Source of the DNA: Propionibacteriales bacterium
Lineage (GTDB): Bacteria > Actinomycetota > Actinomycetes > Propionibacteriales > Nocardioidaceae
Length of the DNA: 64,000 nt
Direction of reading: 5' to 3'
NCBI GenBank assembly: GCA_009377795.1
Contig: WHTJ01000009.1
Span: 1-64,000, forward strand
The translations under genes were made by a program, and so were the position numbers. The notes beneath the pieces are model-generated. The model worked only from the letters and a program-made list of their open reading frames with translations. It did no database searches and had not been told where the DNA came from. Of the stretch, positions 33,915 through 42,359 are shown one piece after another (the stretch's first letter is position 1; each line of letters begins with the position of its first letter).

Positions 33915-35302
33915 GGTGTGCCCTCCAACGTCTTGTGCAGCCTCGCGACGTCGTCCAGCCCCTCGATGCCCCAGATGGCGTCGGCCGCCATCCGGGCCTG
34001 GTCCTTGCCGATGGCCAGGTCAGCGCATTCGAAGAACTTCGCCTCCAGCTGCTCACGCGACATCGGTTTGCGGGGATGGCCGGTGGCGAACGCCTCCACT
34101 CGCTCGACGACCGTGCCGTCCTTCAGCCGGATCGTGACGCGGGTATCCATGTGCTGGAATCCCGCCGCGTCTATCTCCTGGTCCACGACGTGGTGGCAGC
34201 GTTCCATCATCTCTTGCACTTCCGGGCTGCGGACGACCTCGTCGCGGAACTCCTCAATCCCGACCTTGCGCCGCAGGATGGCGATCGCCAGGAAGAACGG
34301 GAACGAGAACTTCGCCTCCAGTGACGTGGTCGGCATGCGGTAGATGAGTGCGTTCGGCATCGCCGAGTTCGTTCCGGCGATGGCCTCCTCTACCTGGTCG
34401 GGTGTGATGTCGTGTTCACGCACCAGTTCGAGCACGGCGTCCTGTCCCGGATGCGACAACGAGCCGGAGGGATAGGGCTTGATCGAGACGCCGGGGTCGT
34501 CGAGGAAGAACGGCGAGCCGAGCCTGCCCTCGATGCGCGCCGGATCGTAGCCGTCGCTCGAGGCGGCGTACATTCCCCGGTCGGCCTCGAGGATGTTCCG
34601 CGCGGCCGTGAAGCCGTCACCGGCGAGGCGGGCGGCGAAGACGCCGGCCCGCGCGGCGTTGCCGGCATGTAGCGGCTTGGTCATGGTCCCGAAGCTTTCG
34701 CGGTAGCCGCCGGACAACGACGCGGCGGAGCCGAGCGCATGGAGCAGCTGCCCGCGTGAGAGCCCGAGGAGCTTGCCCGCGCCCGCGACCGCTCCGATGG
34801 CTCCGAAGGTCCCGGTGGAGTGGAAGCCCTTCTGGTAGTGGCGCGGATTGGACGCGTCCGCGGTCCGGCACGCGACCTCGACCCCCGCCACATAGGCCGT
34901 GAGCAGATCTCGCCCGGACGCGCCGACGGCCTCGGCGACCGCCGAGGTCGCGGCGAGCACCGGCGCGGTCGGATGCGTCAGCAGGCCGTACACGCTCTCC
35001 GGATTCGTAGAGAGCTGGGTGTCGTCGTAGTCCATCGCATGGATCGCGAGGCCGTTCACCAGGGCCGCGAGCTCGACGGACGTCCGTAGCGGTGTTCCGA
35101 AGACGGTGACCTCGCCGGCAGAGGCGACTCGCTCGAGGTAGCGCCGCATCACCCGATGGCTCTCCTCCGCGACCCCGCTGAGCGTGAGACCGTACCCGTC
35201 GAGGATGTGCTCGATCGCCGTGCTGCGTACCGCCTCCGGTATGTCGTCGTACCGAAGGCCGAGCGTGAAGTCCGCTACGTATTCCGTCAGTGACATCTCC
35301 AT
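33911..35302 (-). CDS. MmgE/PrpD-family dehydratase/decarboxylase-like protein (2)
   Basis: 463 residues with the same fold as the protein at 29372: HILDGYGLTLSGVAEES, MDYDDTQLSTNPESVYGLLTHPTAPVLA, GYRESFGTMTKPLHAGNAARAG and KPYPSGSLSHPGQDA. It opens the operon that ends with its paralogue, and both surround the transporter genes. Two PrpD-like enzymes with one TctABC suggests consecutive or stereo-specific steps on one imported hydroxy-acid. Substrate unknown. Confidence 0.9.
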   Translation of the reverse strand: MEMSLTEYVADFTLGLRYDDIPEAVRSTAIEHILDGYGLTLSGVAEESHRVMRRYLERVASAGEVTVFGTPLRTSVELAALVNGLAIHAMDYDDTQLSTNPESVYGLLTHPTAPVLAATSAVAEAVGASGRDLLTAYVAGVEVACRTADASNPRHYQKGFHSTGTFGAIGAVAGAGKLLGLSRGQLLHALGSAASLSGGYRESFGTMTKPLHAGNAARAGVFAARLAGDGFTAARNILEADRGMYAASSDGYDPARIEGRLGSPFFLDDPGVSIKPYPSGSLSHPGQDAVLELVREHDITPDQVEEAIAGTNSAMPNALIYRMPTTSLEAKFSFPFFLAIAILRRKVGIEEFRDEVVRSPEVQEMMERCHHVVDQEIDAAGFQHMDTRVTIRLKDGTVVERVEAFATGHPRKPMSREQLEAKFFECADLAIGKDQARMAADAIWGIEGLDDVARLHKTLEGTP

Positions 35303-35392
35303 GCCTCTCGCATTCCTTCCGACCAGGTGAACGGGTCCGGGTCTCGTCGTCTTCGGTGACGGCCGGGGTCCGCCCGACGAGGGTTTTCGTCA

Positions 35393-35706
35393 CGCGGACG
35401 TGGTATCGGCGTGCGTGCAGGTCAGCTGGGCGAACCGGAAGGCCGGCTTCTCGAGTTCGTGGGTGTGGATGAGGCCGAGCTCGGCCGGTGTGATGGCGAA
35501 TCGGGCCCGTTCGTCGGTGAACCGCAGATCGTGCGCACCGACGGGTGGTCGACGCCGAGGCGTCTGACGTCGTCTTGTTGCGAGAAGCGCTCCGCCCTCA
35601 CCACGTCTGCACCAGGGTCGGCCAGCGACATCGTGCAGGGGCCGGAGGGGAGGCGGGTCAGGTCGGGCAACCCGACGAGCATGGATCGGAGCACCTGCCT
35701 TCCCAC
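35393..35706 (-). pseudogene. Chimeric remnant: CaiB CoA-transferase start joined to an enoyl-CoA hydratase piece
   Basis: On the minus strand, about 35570-35700 encode LPDLTRLPSGPCTMSLADP then GADVVRAERFSQQDDVRR, a clear degenerate copy of the N-terminus of CaiB/BaiF CoA transferases (LTRLLPGPxCTMxLADxGADVVKVE). Downstream in another frame, 35393-35535 read DLRFTDERARFAITPAELGL then IHTHE and a stop at 35390, the middle of a crotonase fold. Neither piece is a full gene, and frames change between them. The stretch 35303-35824 therefore holds decayed genes plus the promoters of the PrpD operon and the divergent IclR gene. Confidence 0.6.
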
Positions 35707-35824
35707 TGTACGGGATTGCTTCTCGTGTTACGGACAAATTACGGTTAGGGTGACGTGCTGTCAAGGGATGACTGAGGACCGTTTGAACTGAAGACCGTTG
35801 AGACGAGGGAGCGCCCAGGACCCC

Positions 35825-36643
35825 ATGGCCGAAGGAAGCAAGCCGCGGCCTGTAAGCGTGCAGTCCATCGACCGGGCGGCACGCATTCTGCGTTGCTTCA
35901 GCGCCAGGACACCGACGCTCGGGATCTCCGAGATCGCCCGCCAGACCGACCTCACCACGAGCACGACCCATCGCCTGCTTGTCGCCCTGCAGCACAACCA
36001 ACTCGTCCGGCAGACCACGGATCGCCGGTATGCCCTCGGGCCGCTGCTGATTCGGCTCGTCCGCAGCGGCGCGGTCTCGCCGACTCTGCGCGAGGCGGCA
36101 CTCCCGTCGATGACCGCGCTACGGGACGCGGAGGAGGAGACGGTCGGGTTGCACATGCTCCTGGCCGACGACGAGCGCGTCGTCGTAGACCAGGTCGAGA
36201 GCCACCTGCCGCTGCGGCGGACCTACACCGAGCTGGGTAACCCCATCCCGCTGCCGTACGGCGCACCGGGCAAGATCATCGCGGCCTTCCTCCCGGAAGA
36301 TCGCAGGGAGGCCGTGCTGCGGCGCCCACTGAAGCACGTGACCCCAGCGACGGTGGTCGACCCCGATGCTCTGCGCGACGAGATGGACCAGGCGAGGCAT
36401 GCCGGCTATGCGCTGTCGTTCGCCGAACGTACGCCGGGAATCCACACCGTGTCCGCGGCGATCTTCGACCACAGCGGATCCGTGGTGGGTTGCCTCAGCC
36501 TGACCGGGCCGGAACTGCGCCTGCCGGCCGAGCGAATGCACACGCTCGGCCCACGCGTCCGCGACGCGGCCTGGACGATCTCGGAGATGCTCGGAGCAAC
36601 CGACGAGCTGGTGCGGTCACAGCACGCAACCCCGCCGCCGTAG
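35825..36643 (+). CDS. IclR-family transcriptional regulator
   Basis: 272 residues: N-terminal winged HTH (QSIDRAARILRCFSARTPTLGISEIARQTDLTTSTTHRLLVAL) and C-terminal effector domain (GLHMLLADDERVVVDQVES; LPYGAPGKIIAAFLP; HTVSAAIFDHSGSVVGCLSLTGP). IclR proteins sense small organic acids. It is divergent from the PrpD-TctABC operon and is its likely regulator. ATG 35825 is preferred to a GTG nine codons upstream because it begins just before the conserved domain. Confidence 0.92.
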   Translation: MAEGSKPRPVSVQSIDRAARILRCFSARTPTLGISEIARQTDLTTSTTHRLLVALQHNQLVRQTTDRRYALGPLLIRLVRSGAVSPTLREAALPSMTALRDAEEETVGLHMLLADDERVVVDQVESHLPLRRTYTELGNPIPLPYGAPGKIIAAFLPEDRREAVLRRPLKHVTPATVVDPDALRDEMDQARHAGYALSFAERTPGIHTVSAAIFDHSGSVVGCLSLTGPELRLPAERMHTLGPRVRDAAWTISEMLGATDELVRSQHATPPP

Positions 36644-36689
36644 CCCGGCGTCGCCGCTGGTCCGCGGGCGTCAAGGCACTCGGGTGCGC

Positions 36690-37898
36690 TCACCTGTCCA
36701 GCAGGCCCGGGTCTCGACCAGGAGTTTCGACCTGGTTGGGGTCTACTCGTCGCCGCCTTCCCTGCGAGGCTGCTTGTTCGAGCATGCTGACGGCCGCGGT
36801 GACACCCGGCGCGGTGGTGATGGCTTCACCGAGCTTGCCGGCCGAGGCGACGTAGCCGTCACGTCTACGCACCGCCGTGACTGCGTCCTTGATCTGAGCG
36901 GGGGTGGCCCGTTCGCCGTCCAGTGCGATCCCGGCGCCGGTACGCGCGATCTGGTGTGCCAGTGCCGGTTGATCTGCGGCCTCGTTGGGCAGGCACACTA
37001 CGGGCAGCCCGTGCGCAAGCGCAGCGGCGACGGTTCCGTGCCCGGCGTGCGTCACGACCACGGCGGCCGACGGCAACACCTCGGCGTGCGGCACGAACGG
37101 CACCAGAGCGGCGTCCCCGGGCACGCTCAGAGCGGTGGTGTCCATGAGACCCGTGGTGACCAGCAACCGGTGCTGCCCGTCGTCGAGGGCATCGAGCGTC
37201 CGCTGGATCCGAGAGGTCTGATCCCAAGCCACCCCGGTGGAGAAGCTGGCCACCACGAGCGGCCGCGGGTCGGTCTCCGACCAGGGCGGACGCCAGCCTG
37301 ACGGTGGTGCCGGCTCCGCGATCGGGCCGACGTACCGGAACTCCGCCGGCACCTCGGCGGCAAGCGGATCGAGCTCCGGAACGCTGGTGCACAGCGTCAA
37401 GAACGGTAGCCACGCATCCCAAAGCCGGCTCGCCGGCGTACGGCCGGCCGCCACGCGAACCGCGTTGACCGCGCCCAGCATCGGCGCCTCCACGGCGCCT
37501 CCCGGGGGTACGAGCGCCCCCGGCGCGCTGTGCACGAGCACCACCGTCGGCACCCCTAAGCGCTCAGCAGCGGCCAGCGCTCCAAACATCAGGCAGTCCA
37601 CCACGAGCACGTCGTACGACGCGGCGAGCGCCTCGGGCACGTCCGTCAGGTGCTTTTCGGATGCCCATACGGTGCCGACCAGCGCCCGCATCCAGTTGTC
37701 CGGCTGCGCTCTCGGCCAATCACGCTGCGCACCCTCGAGGGTCCGGAATCCCAAGCCGAGTTGCTCGAAACGCTCACGCTGCACTTCATATCCGGCGAAC
37801 ACCACTTCGTGTCCCTGCGCCACAAGCTCACACGCCAGCCCGGTCGCCGGAACCTGATTACCCGCTCCAGGCCAGGTCAGGAAAAGGTAGCGGAACAT
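36690..37898 (-). CDS. GT1-family (UDP-glucuronosyl/MGT-like) glycosyltransferase
   Basis: 402 residues. The N-terminal acceptor domain begins FRYLFLTWPGAGNQVPATGLACELVAQGHEVVFAGY. The C-terminal donor domain has the GT-B signature VVTHAGHGTVAAALAHGLPVVCLPNEAADQPALA near residues 283-316. Such enzymes glycosylate macrolides or other small molecules, often for resistance or detoxification. It lies one base after, and in the same direction as, a TetR gene, a regulator and modifying-enzyme pair that fits inducible drug inactivation. Acceptor unknown. ATG 37898 and ATG 37907 are both possible. Confidence 0.88.
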   Translation of the reverse strand: MFRYLFLTWPGAGNQVPATGLACELVAQGHEVVFAGYEVQRERFEQLGLGFRTLEGAQRDWPRAQPDNWMRALVGTVWASEKHLTDVPEALAASYDVLVVDCLMFGALAAAERLGVPTVVLVHSAPGALVPPGGAVEAPMLGAVNAVRVAAGRTPASRLWDAWLPFLTLCTSVPELDPLAAEVPAEFRYVGPIAEPAPPSGWRPPWSETDPRPLVVASFSTGVAWDQTSRIQRTLDALDDGQHRLLVTTGLMDTTALSVPGDAALVPFVPHAEVLPSAAVVVTHAGHGTVAAALAHGLPVVCLPNEAADQPALAHQIARTGAGIALDGERATPAQIKDAVTAVRRRDGYVASAGKLGEAITTAPGVTAAVSMLEQAASQGRRRRVDPNQVETPGRDPGLLDR

Positions 37899-37899
37899 G

Positions 37900-38463
37900 T
37901 CAGGCACTCCCCAGGATGGATTTGACCATCAACGTCATCGTCTTCTCTGCCGCGGCTCGAGAACGACCGAAGTCGCGGCGCAACAGCTTCCACATGTAGA
38001 CGTCGCACGTGCACACCAGCGCGTCGACCACGCGCGCACGTCGGCCCGCCGGCATGGTCTCCAGGTAAGGAGCGAACAGCAGTTCCACGCGTTCTCGATG
38101 TTTTGCTCGCCCCAACTCGACGATCGGTCTTACGGCAGGGTCGGCCTCCTCCGCGAGGCTGCGTACCACCACGTCCCCGAATGCCTCGTAATGGTCGAAC
38201 CACGTACGGACCGCCGCGTCCACGTCGCCGGGCTCTGCCCCACGGAGCTGTTCGGCGATCTCGGCCAGCACCTCCTCCAGCGCCTGCCGCAACAGCTTCC
38301 CCCGACTGCCGAACACCCGCAGCACGGTCTGCACGCTCACCTCCGCCCCCGCGGCCACATCCTCGAGCCGTATATCGGAGTGCAGCCTGGACCTGAGCAA
38401 CCGTGCGGCAGCATCCAGAATCCGCTGCCTCGTTTCCTCCGCCGCAACCGCCCTCGAACGCAT
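37900..38463 (-). CDS. TetR-family regulator of the glycosyltransferase
   Basis: 187 residues. TetR-type HTH near residues 10-55 (ETRQRILDAAARLLRSRLHSDIRLEDVAAGAEVSVQTVLRVFGSRGKLLRQAL). ATG 38463 gives the expected short lead before the HTH. The region just upstream has a GTTAACTAGACTAAC palindrome, a likely autoregulatory operator. Co-transcribed with the glycosyltransferase. Confidence 0.88.
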   Translation of the reverse strand: MRSRAVAAEETRQRILDAAARLLRSRLHSDIRLEDVAAGAEVSVQTVLRVFGSRGKLLRQALEEVLAEIAEQLRGAEPGDVDAAVRTWFDHYEAFGDVVVRSLAEEADPAVRPIVELGRAKHRERVELLFAPYLETMPAGRRARVVDALVCTCDVYMWKLLRRDFGRSRAAAEKTMTLMVKSILGSA

Positions 38464-38487
38464 CGTGTACGTCCTCGACGTATTCAC

Positions 38488-38502
38488 GTTAACTAGACTA
38501 AC
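38488..38502. promoter_or_regulatory. Candidate TetR operator
   Basis: GTTAACTAGACTAAC, an imperfect palindrome (GTTAnnT...AnnTAAC type) 25 bases before the TetR start, AT-rich in a GC-rich setting; could also overlap the promoter. Confidence 0.45.
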
Positions 38503-38544
38503 ACGAAATGTCTCGCGTCCCCAGAGAGGCCATGAAGCCCACAT

Positions 38545-38596
38545 TTCGCGCCGAGATTGCACATCTGGCCAACCACCAGTGCAATCTCGGCGCGAA
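38545..38596. repeat. 18-bp perfect inverted repeat, REP-like
   Basis: Arms TTCGCGCCGAGATTGCAC (38545-38562) and its exact complement (38579-38596) around a 16-base loop. It lies between the TetR operator and the AtoE gene. The first 13 bases also occur at 29139-29151. It could be a terminator or dispersed repeat. Confidence 0.65.
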
Positions 38597-38653
38597 GGTC
38601 CTAGGCTCCCCTGTCACGTCCCCCCGTCTCAAAACGGCGTAAGGAAGAGACGC

Positions 38654-40078
38654 ATGAAACTGTTCCAATCGATGGGCCGCGGGCTTTCGGTGATCTCCGC
38701 CCGGTTCATGCCCGACCCGATGATCTTCGCGCTCCTGCTCTCCGTGGTCGTGTTCGTCCTCGGACTCGTCCTGACGGACAACGGGCCCATAGACATGCTC
38801 GTCCACTGGTACGACGGCTTCTGGAGCCTGCTGGAGTTCGCCATGCAGATGGTGCTCATCCTGGTCACCGGGTACGCCCTGGCGACGGCGCCGGGACTGG
38901 CGAACGGCATCAGGTGGATGGCGCGCGTCCCCAATACCGGCCGCTCCGCGGTCTTCGTCACTGCGCTGGTCTCGACGATGTTCACCTGGTTCCACTGGGG
39001 CCTGGGACTGATCGTCGCCTCGTTGTTCGCCCTCACCCTCGGCCGGGAGGCCGCCAAGCGTGGCGTGAAGGTGCACTATCCGCTGCTCGGCGCCGCGGCG
39101 TACTCGGGCCAGATGGTGTGGCACATCGGCCCGTCGACCTCGGCCGGCCTGCTGTCGGCCACGGAGGGCCACTTCCTGGAGGACCTCATCGGCGTCGTGC
39201 CGATCACCGAGACCTCGTTCACCTCGTACGCACTCATCCTCAGCGTCGTCCTCGTGTTCCTCGTGGTCCCGTTCGCGCTGTGGTCGATGACGCCGAACGA
39301 CGACGAGGCCGTCGGCCTGGAGGGGTACGCGCCCGAGAAGATGGAGCGGCCCGGCGACGGCAGCGACGAGGGATCGGCTGCCCGCCCGCAGGGCGGTGGG
39401 ACCCGCAAGCCGGGTCCGGGGGCACAGACGGCGACGGTGGAGACCGGGCGAACGCCGGCCGACCGGATCGAGAACAGCCGGATCGCCGCCGCTCTGATCT
39501 GGATTCCGGGCCTCGTCTACGTCGTGTACTTCTTCGCGACGGAGGGGTTCTCGCTCGACCTCAACATCTTCAACTTCGCGTTCATCTCGATCGGCCTGGC
39601 GCTGCACGGCACCCCGATCGCGTACTACCGCGCCATCCAGCAGGCCGTGTCCGGGGCGGCCGGCATCATCCTCCAGTTCCCGTTCTACGGCGGGATCGCC
39701 GGCATGATCGGCTCCTCCGGGCTGGCCACGATCTGGGCCGGCGGGCTGCTCGCGATCTCGACGCCCTTCACCTTCCCGGTGGTGGCGTGGCTGACCGGCA
39801 GCTTCATGAACATCTTCGTGCCATCAGGCGGCGGGGAATGGGCCGTCATCGGCGAGGTGATCAGCCGTACGGCGCTCGAGCTCGACGTGCCGACCGGCCA
39901 GGCGATCATCGCCTACGGCGCCGGCGACATGTGGACCAACATGCTGCAGCCGTTCTGGGCCATCCCGCTGCTGGGCATCATGGGCCTGCGGGCGCGCGAC
40001 ATCATCGGCTACACGGTCGGGCTGATGCTCGTGGCGGGACCGTTCATCGCGCTCGGCCTGCTGCTGCTTCCGTACTGA
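38654..40078 (+). CDS. AtoE-family short-chain fatty acid transporter (1)
   Basis: 474 residues with about 12 membrane helices. AtoE/TIGR00366 features: SARFMPDPMIFALLLSVVVFVLGL at the start, MFTWFHWGLGLIVASLFAL, HYPLLGAAAYSGQMVWHIGPS, and the conserved FVPSGGGEWAVIGEV near residue 395. A soluble, acidic and glycine-rich insert (residues 215-270) interrupts the middle. It should import acetoacetate or short-chain fatty acids. AAGGAAG lies before the ATG. Its 3' end overlaps the convergent methyltransferase gene by 35 bases. A paralogue is at 58630. Confidence 0.9.
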   Translation: MKLFQSMGRGLSVISARFMPDPMIFALLLSVVVFVLGLVLTDNGPIDMLVHWYDGFWSLLEFAMQMVLILVTGYALATAPGLANGIRWMARVPNTGRSAVFVTALVSTMFTWFHWGLGLIVASLFALTLGREAAKRGVKVHYPLLGAAAYSGQMVWHIGPSTSAGLLSATEGHFLEDLIGVVPITETSFTSYALILSVVLVFLVVPFALWSMTPNDDEAVGLEGYAPEKMERPGDGSDEGSAARPQGGGTRKPGPGAQTATVETGRTPADRIENSRIAAALIWIPGLVYVVYFFATEGFSLDLNIFNFAFISIGLALHGTPIAYYRAIQQAVSGAAGIILQFPFYGGIAGMIGSSGLATIWAGGLLAISTPFTFPVVAWLTGSFMNIFVPSGGGEWAVIGEVISRTALELDVPTGQAIIAYGAGDMWTNMLQPFWAIPLLGIMGLRARDIIGYTVGLMLVAGPFIALGLLLLPY

Positions 40079-40853
40079 GCCGGTGCGCCACCGTCACCTC
40101 CCACCGCTGCCGGAACCACAGGTCTGCGTCCACGCGGTGCGGTCGCATACCGGTCGTCTCCCCGCCGGCAAGGTCGCCCTCGAGGTCGGCCCGCACCACG
40201 GCGGCCGCGTCAGGGGCGGTGACCGACTGCTGCAGCCACTGCTCCACCGGGCGGTTGATCTCGCGCTCCCCGACGGCGTCCACCGCCAGCCCGTGGTCGC
40301 GCAGCCACCGGGATACGACGCCTCGCGGCGGCATGCTCACGTGCGAGGAGTCGCGCATCCGCTCGACGTGGTCCTGCCGCACGGCGATGTCGGGGTCGGT
40401 CGACGCCGCCAGGTCCTGCACCACCAGCCGCCCACCGGGCCGCAGCACCCGCACCATCTCCGCGAGCGCGGGGCTGGGATCGGCGAAGTGGTGCAACGAG
40501 AACCGCGTGACCACCAGCGTGAAGGCGCCGTCGGCGAACGGCAGGTGCTTGGCGTCACCGGACACGAACTCCAGGTTCGCGTGTGCCTCGGCGGCGGCTC
40601 GCTGTCGGCCCTCGGCGATCATCGCGGCCGTGCTGTCGACCGCGGTGACCCGGGCGACGTCCGGCGCGAGGGCGCGGCTGACGATGCCGGTGCCGGCGGC
40701 GACGTCGAGTACGACGTCGTCGCGTCGTGGTCCGGCGTACGACAACAGCCACGCCAGCCCGGACGTAAACGCGACGTTGAGCCGCTCGTCCTCAAACGTG
40801 CCGGCTTGTCGGGTGAAGGCCTCCCGGATCCGCTGTTCGTGGGCACCCGACAT
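40044..40853 (-). CDS. Class I SAM-dependent methyltransferase
   Basis: 269 residues, UbiE/COQ5-like Methyltransf_11 fold: motif I VLDVAAGTGIVSRAL near 48, acidic strand TAVDSTAAMIA, motif II FVSGDAKHLPFADGAFTLVVTRFSLHHF and post-II VLRPGGRLVVQDL. The substrate is not predictable. Convergent with AtoE (35-base overlap of the 3' ends) and divergent from the amidase, whose start is 39 bases away. Confidence 0.9.
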   Translation of the reverse strand: MSGAHEQRIREAFTRQAGTFEDERLNVAFTSGLAWLLSYAGPRRDDVVLDVAAGTGIVSRALAPDVARVTAVDSTAAMIAEGRQRAAAEAHANLEFVSGDAKHLPFADGAFTLVVTRFSLHHFADPSPALAEMVRVLRPGGRLVVQDLAASTDPDIAVRQDHVERMRDSSHVSMPPRGVVSRWLRDHGLAVDAVGEREINRPVEQWLQQSVTAPDAAAVVRADLEGDLAGGETTGMRPHRVDADLWFRQRWEVTVAHRLSTEAAAGRAR

Positions 40854-40891
40854 GCCGACACCGTAGCCCTTCGACTGGAAGAATCGGCGGG

Positions 40892-42310
40892 ATGAGGGAT
40901 CTGTGCTTCACCAGCGCCCGCGACCTCGCGGCGGCGGTCCGGCGGCGTGAGGTCGGTGTGCGGGAGGTCGTCGAGGCGCACCTTGAGCAGATCGACCGCG
41001 TCAACCCGGAGGTCAACGCGGTCGTCACGCTGGTGCCCGAGCAGGCCCTCGCGGCCGCCGACGCGGCCGACGCCGCGCTCCCGCGGGGTGAGGGCACCGG
41101 ACCACTGCACGGACTGCCGATCGTGCACAAGGACACCCACGAGACAGCCGGGATCCGCACCACGCACGGCTCGACAGTGCTGGCCGACCACGTGCCTACA
41201 CGCGACGAGCTGATCGTCGAGCGACTCCGCGCCGCGGGCGCGATCGTGCTGGGCAAGACCAACGTGCCGGAATTCGCCGCGGGCTCGCACACGTTCAACG
41301 ACGTCTTCGGCGTCACCCGCAACCCCTACGACCTCTCCCGCTCGGCCGGAGGAAGCAGCGGCGGCGGCGCGGTGGCGCTGGCCTGCGGCATGGCACCCAT
41401 CGCCGACGGCAGCGACATGGGCGGCTCACTGCGCAATCCCGCGTCGTTCTGCAACGTCGTCGGCTTCCGCCCCTCGCCGGGCCGGGTGCCGAACTGGCCG
41501 ACGCCGGCCGGCTGGGCCACGATGTCGGTCCAGGGACCGATGGCGCGGACCGTGTCCGACACTGCCCTGCTGCTTTCGGCCATCGCCGGCCCGGACCCGC
41601 GGTCACCGATCTCCCTGCAGGACCCCGGCGGCGACTTCGACGTACCGCTCCAGCGCGACCTCGGCGGCCTGCGCGTGGCCTGGTCGGCCGACTTCGGGGG
41701 AGCGTTACCGGTGGAGGACGAGGTGGTGCGGGCCCTGGAGCCACAGCTGCGGGCGTTCTCCGGCCTGGGCTGCAAGGTCGAGGAGGCGTGCCCGGACTTC
41801 TCCGGCGCCGAGGAGGTGTTCCGAACGCTGCGCGCTTGGCAGTTCGAGATGGCCCTCGGGGGTGTGGTCGACCGGCATCGGGACCAGGTGAAGCCGAGCA
41901 TCGTGTGGAACGTCGAGGTCGGACGTGCGCTGTCCGGTCAGGACCTCGCCCGCGCCGAGACCCTGCACACCCGGTTGTTCCACCAGCTGCGCGAGTTCTT
42001 CGAGCGGTACGACGTCCTGCTGCTGCCGGTCAGCCAGGTGGTCCCCTTCGACGCCGACCTCGAGTACCCCACCACGGTCTCCGGCGTCGCGCAGGAGACC
42101 TACGTGGACTGGATGCGCTCGGCGTACTGGGTCTCCGCGACCGGCTGCCCCGCGCTGTCGGTCCCCGGCGGCTTCACGCGTGATGGCCTGCCGGTGGGGC
42201 TGCAGGTGGTGGGGCCGCACCGCGCCGACCTGCTGGTGCTGCAGGTCGGCCACGCGTTCGAGCAAAGCACACAGATAGGGCTTCGTCGACCGCCGATCGT
42301 CGCGGCCTGA
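40892..42310 (+). CDS. Amidase-signature family enzyme
   Basis: 472 residues. The Ser-cisSer-Lys triad is visible: VHKDTHE lysine near residue 79, SAGGSSGGGAVALA serine near 154, and GSDMGGSLRNPASFCNVVGFRPS with the nucleophile serine near 178. It hydrolyses an amide to acid and ammonia. This form (with VSATGCPALSVPGGF near 410) resembles general amidases, not GatA. No partner genes indicate the substrate. Confidence 0.93.
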   Translation: MRDLCFTSARDLAAAVRRREVGVREVVEAHLEQIDRVNPEVNAVVTLVPEQALAAADAADAALPRGEGTGPLHGLPIVHKDTHETAGIRTTHGSTVLADHVPTRDELIVERLRAAGAIVLGKTNVPEFAAGSHTFNDVFGVTRNPYDLSRSAGGSSGGGAVALACGMAPIADGSDMGGSLRNPASFCNVVGFRPSPGRVPNWPTPAGWATMSVQGPMARTVSDTALLLSAIAGPDPRSPISLQDPGGDFDVPLQRDLGGLRVAWSADFGGALPVEDEVVRALEPQLRAFSGLGCKVEEACPDFSGAEEVFRTLRAWQFEMALGGVVDRHRDQVKPSIVWNVEVGRALSGQDLARAETLHTRLFHQLREFFERYDVLLLPVSQVVPFDADLEYPTTVSGVAQETYVDWMRSAYWVSATGCPALSVPGGFTRDGLPVGLQVVGPHRADLLVLQVGHAFEQSTQIGLRRPPIVAA

Positions 42311-42359
42311 CCGTTGCTAGGCGGAACGTCTGACGGCCCCTCGCCCCTCTGCGCGCCGG

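Noticed and set aside
35393-35706. Intact 203-codon minus-strand gene
   Set aside because: Family-like pieces sit in two different frames with unrelated sequence between, so no single functional protein is encoded.
36690-38463. Secondary-metabolite gene cluster around the glycosyltransferase
   Set aside because: No biosynthetic core enzymes are nearby; a TetR-glycosyltransferase pair alone fits inducible detoxification.
38914-40866. 650-codon open frame on the plus strand across the AtoE and methyltransferase genes
   Set aside because: It is Arg/Pro/Gly-rich with no domain. The AtoE frame and the minus-strand methyltransferase frame both show full family motifs over the same DNA.
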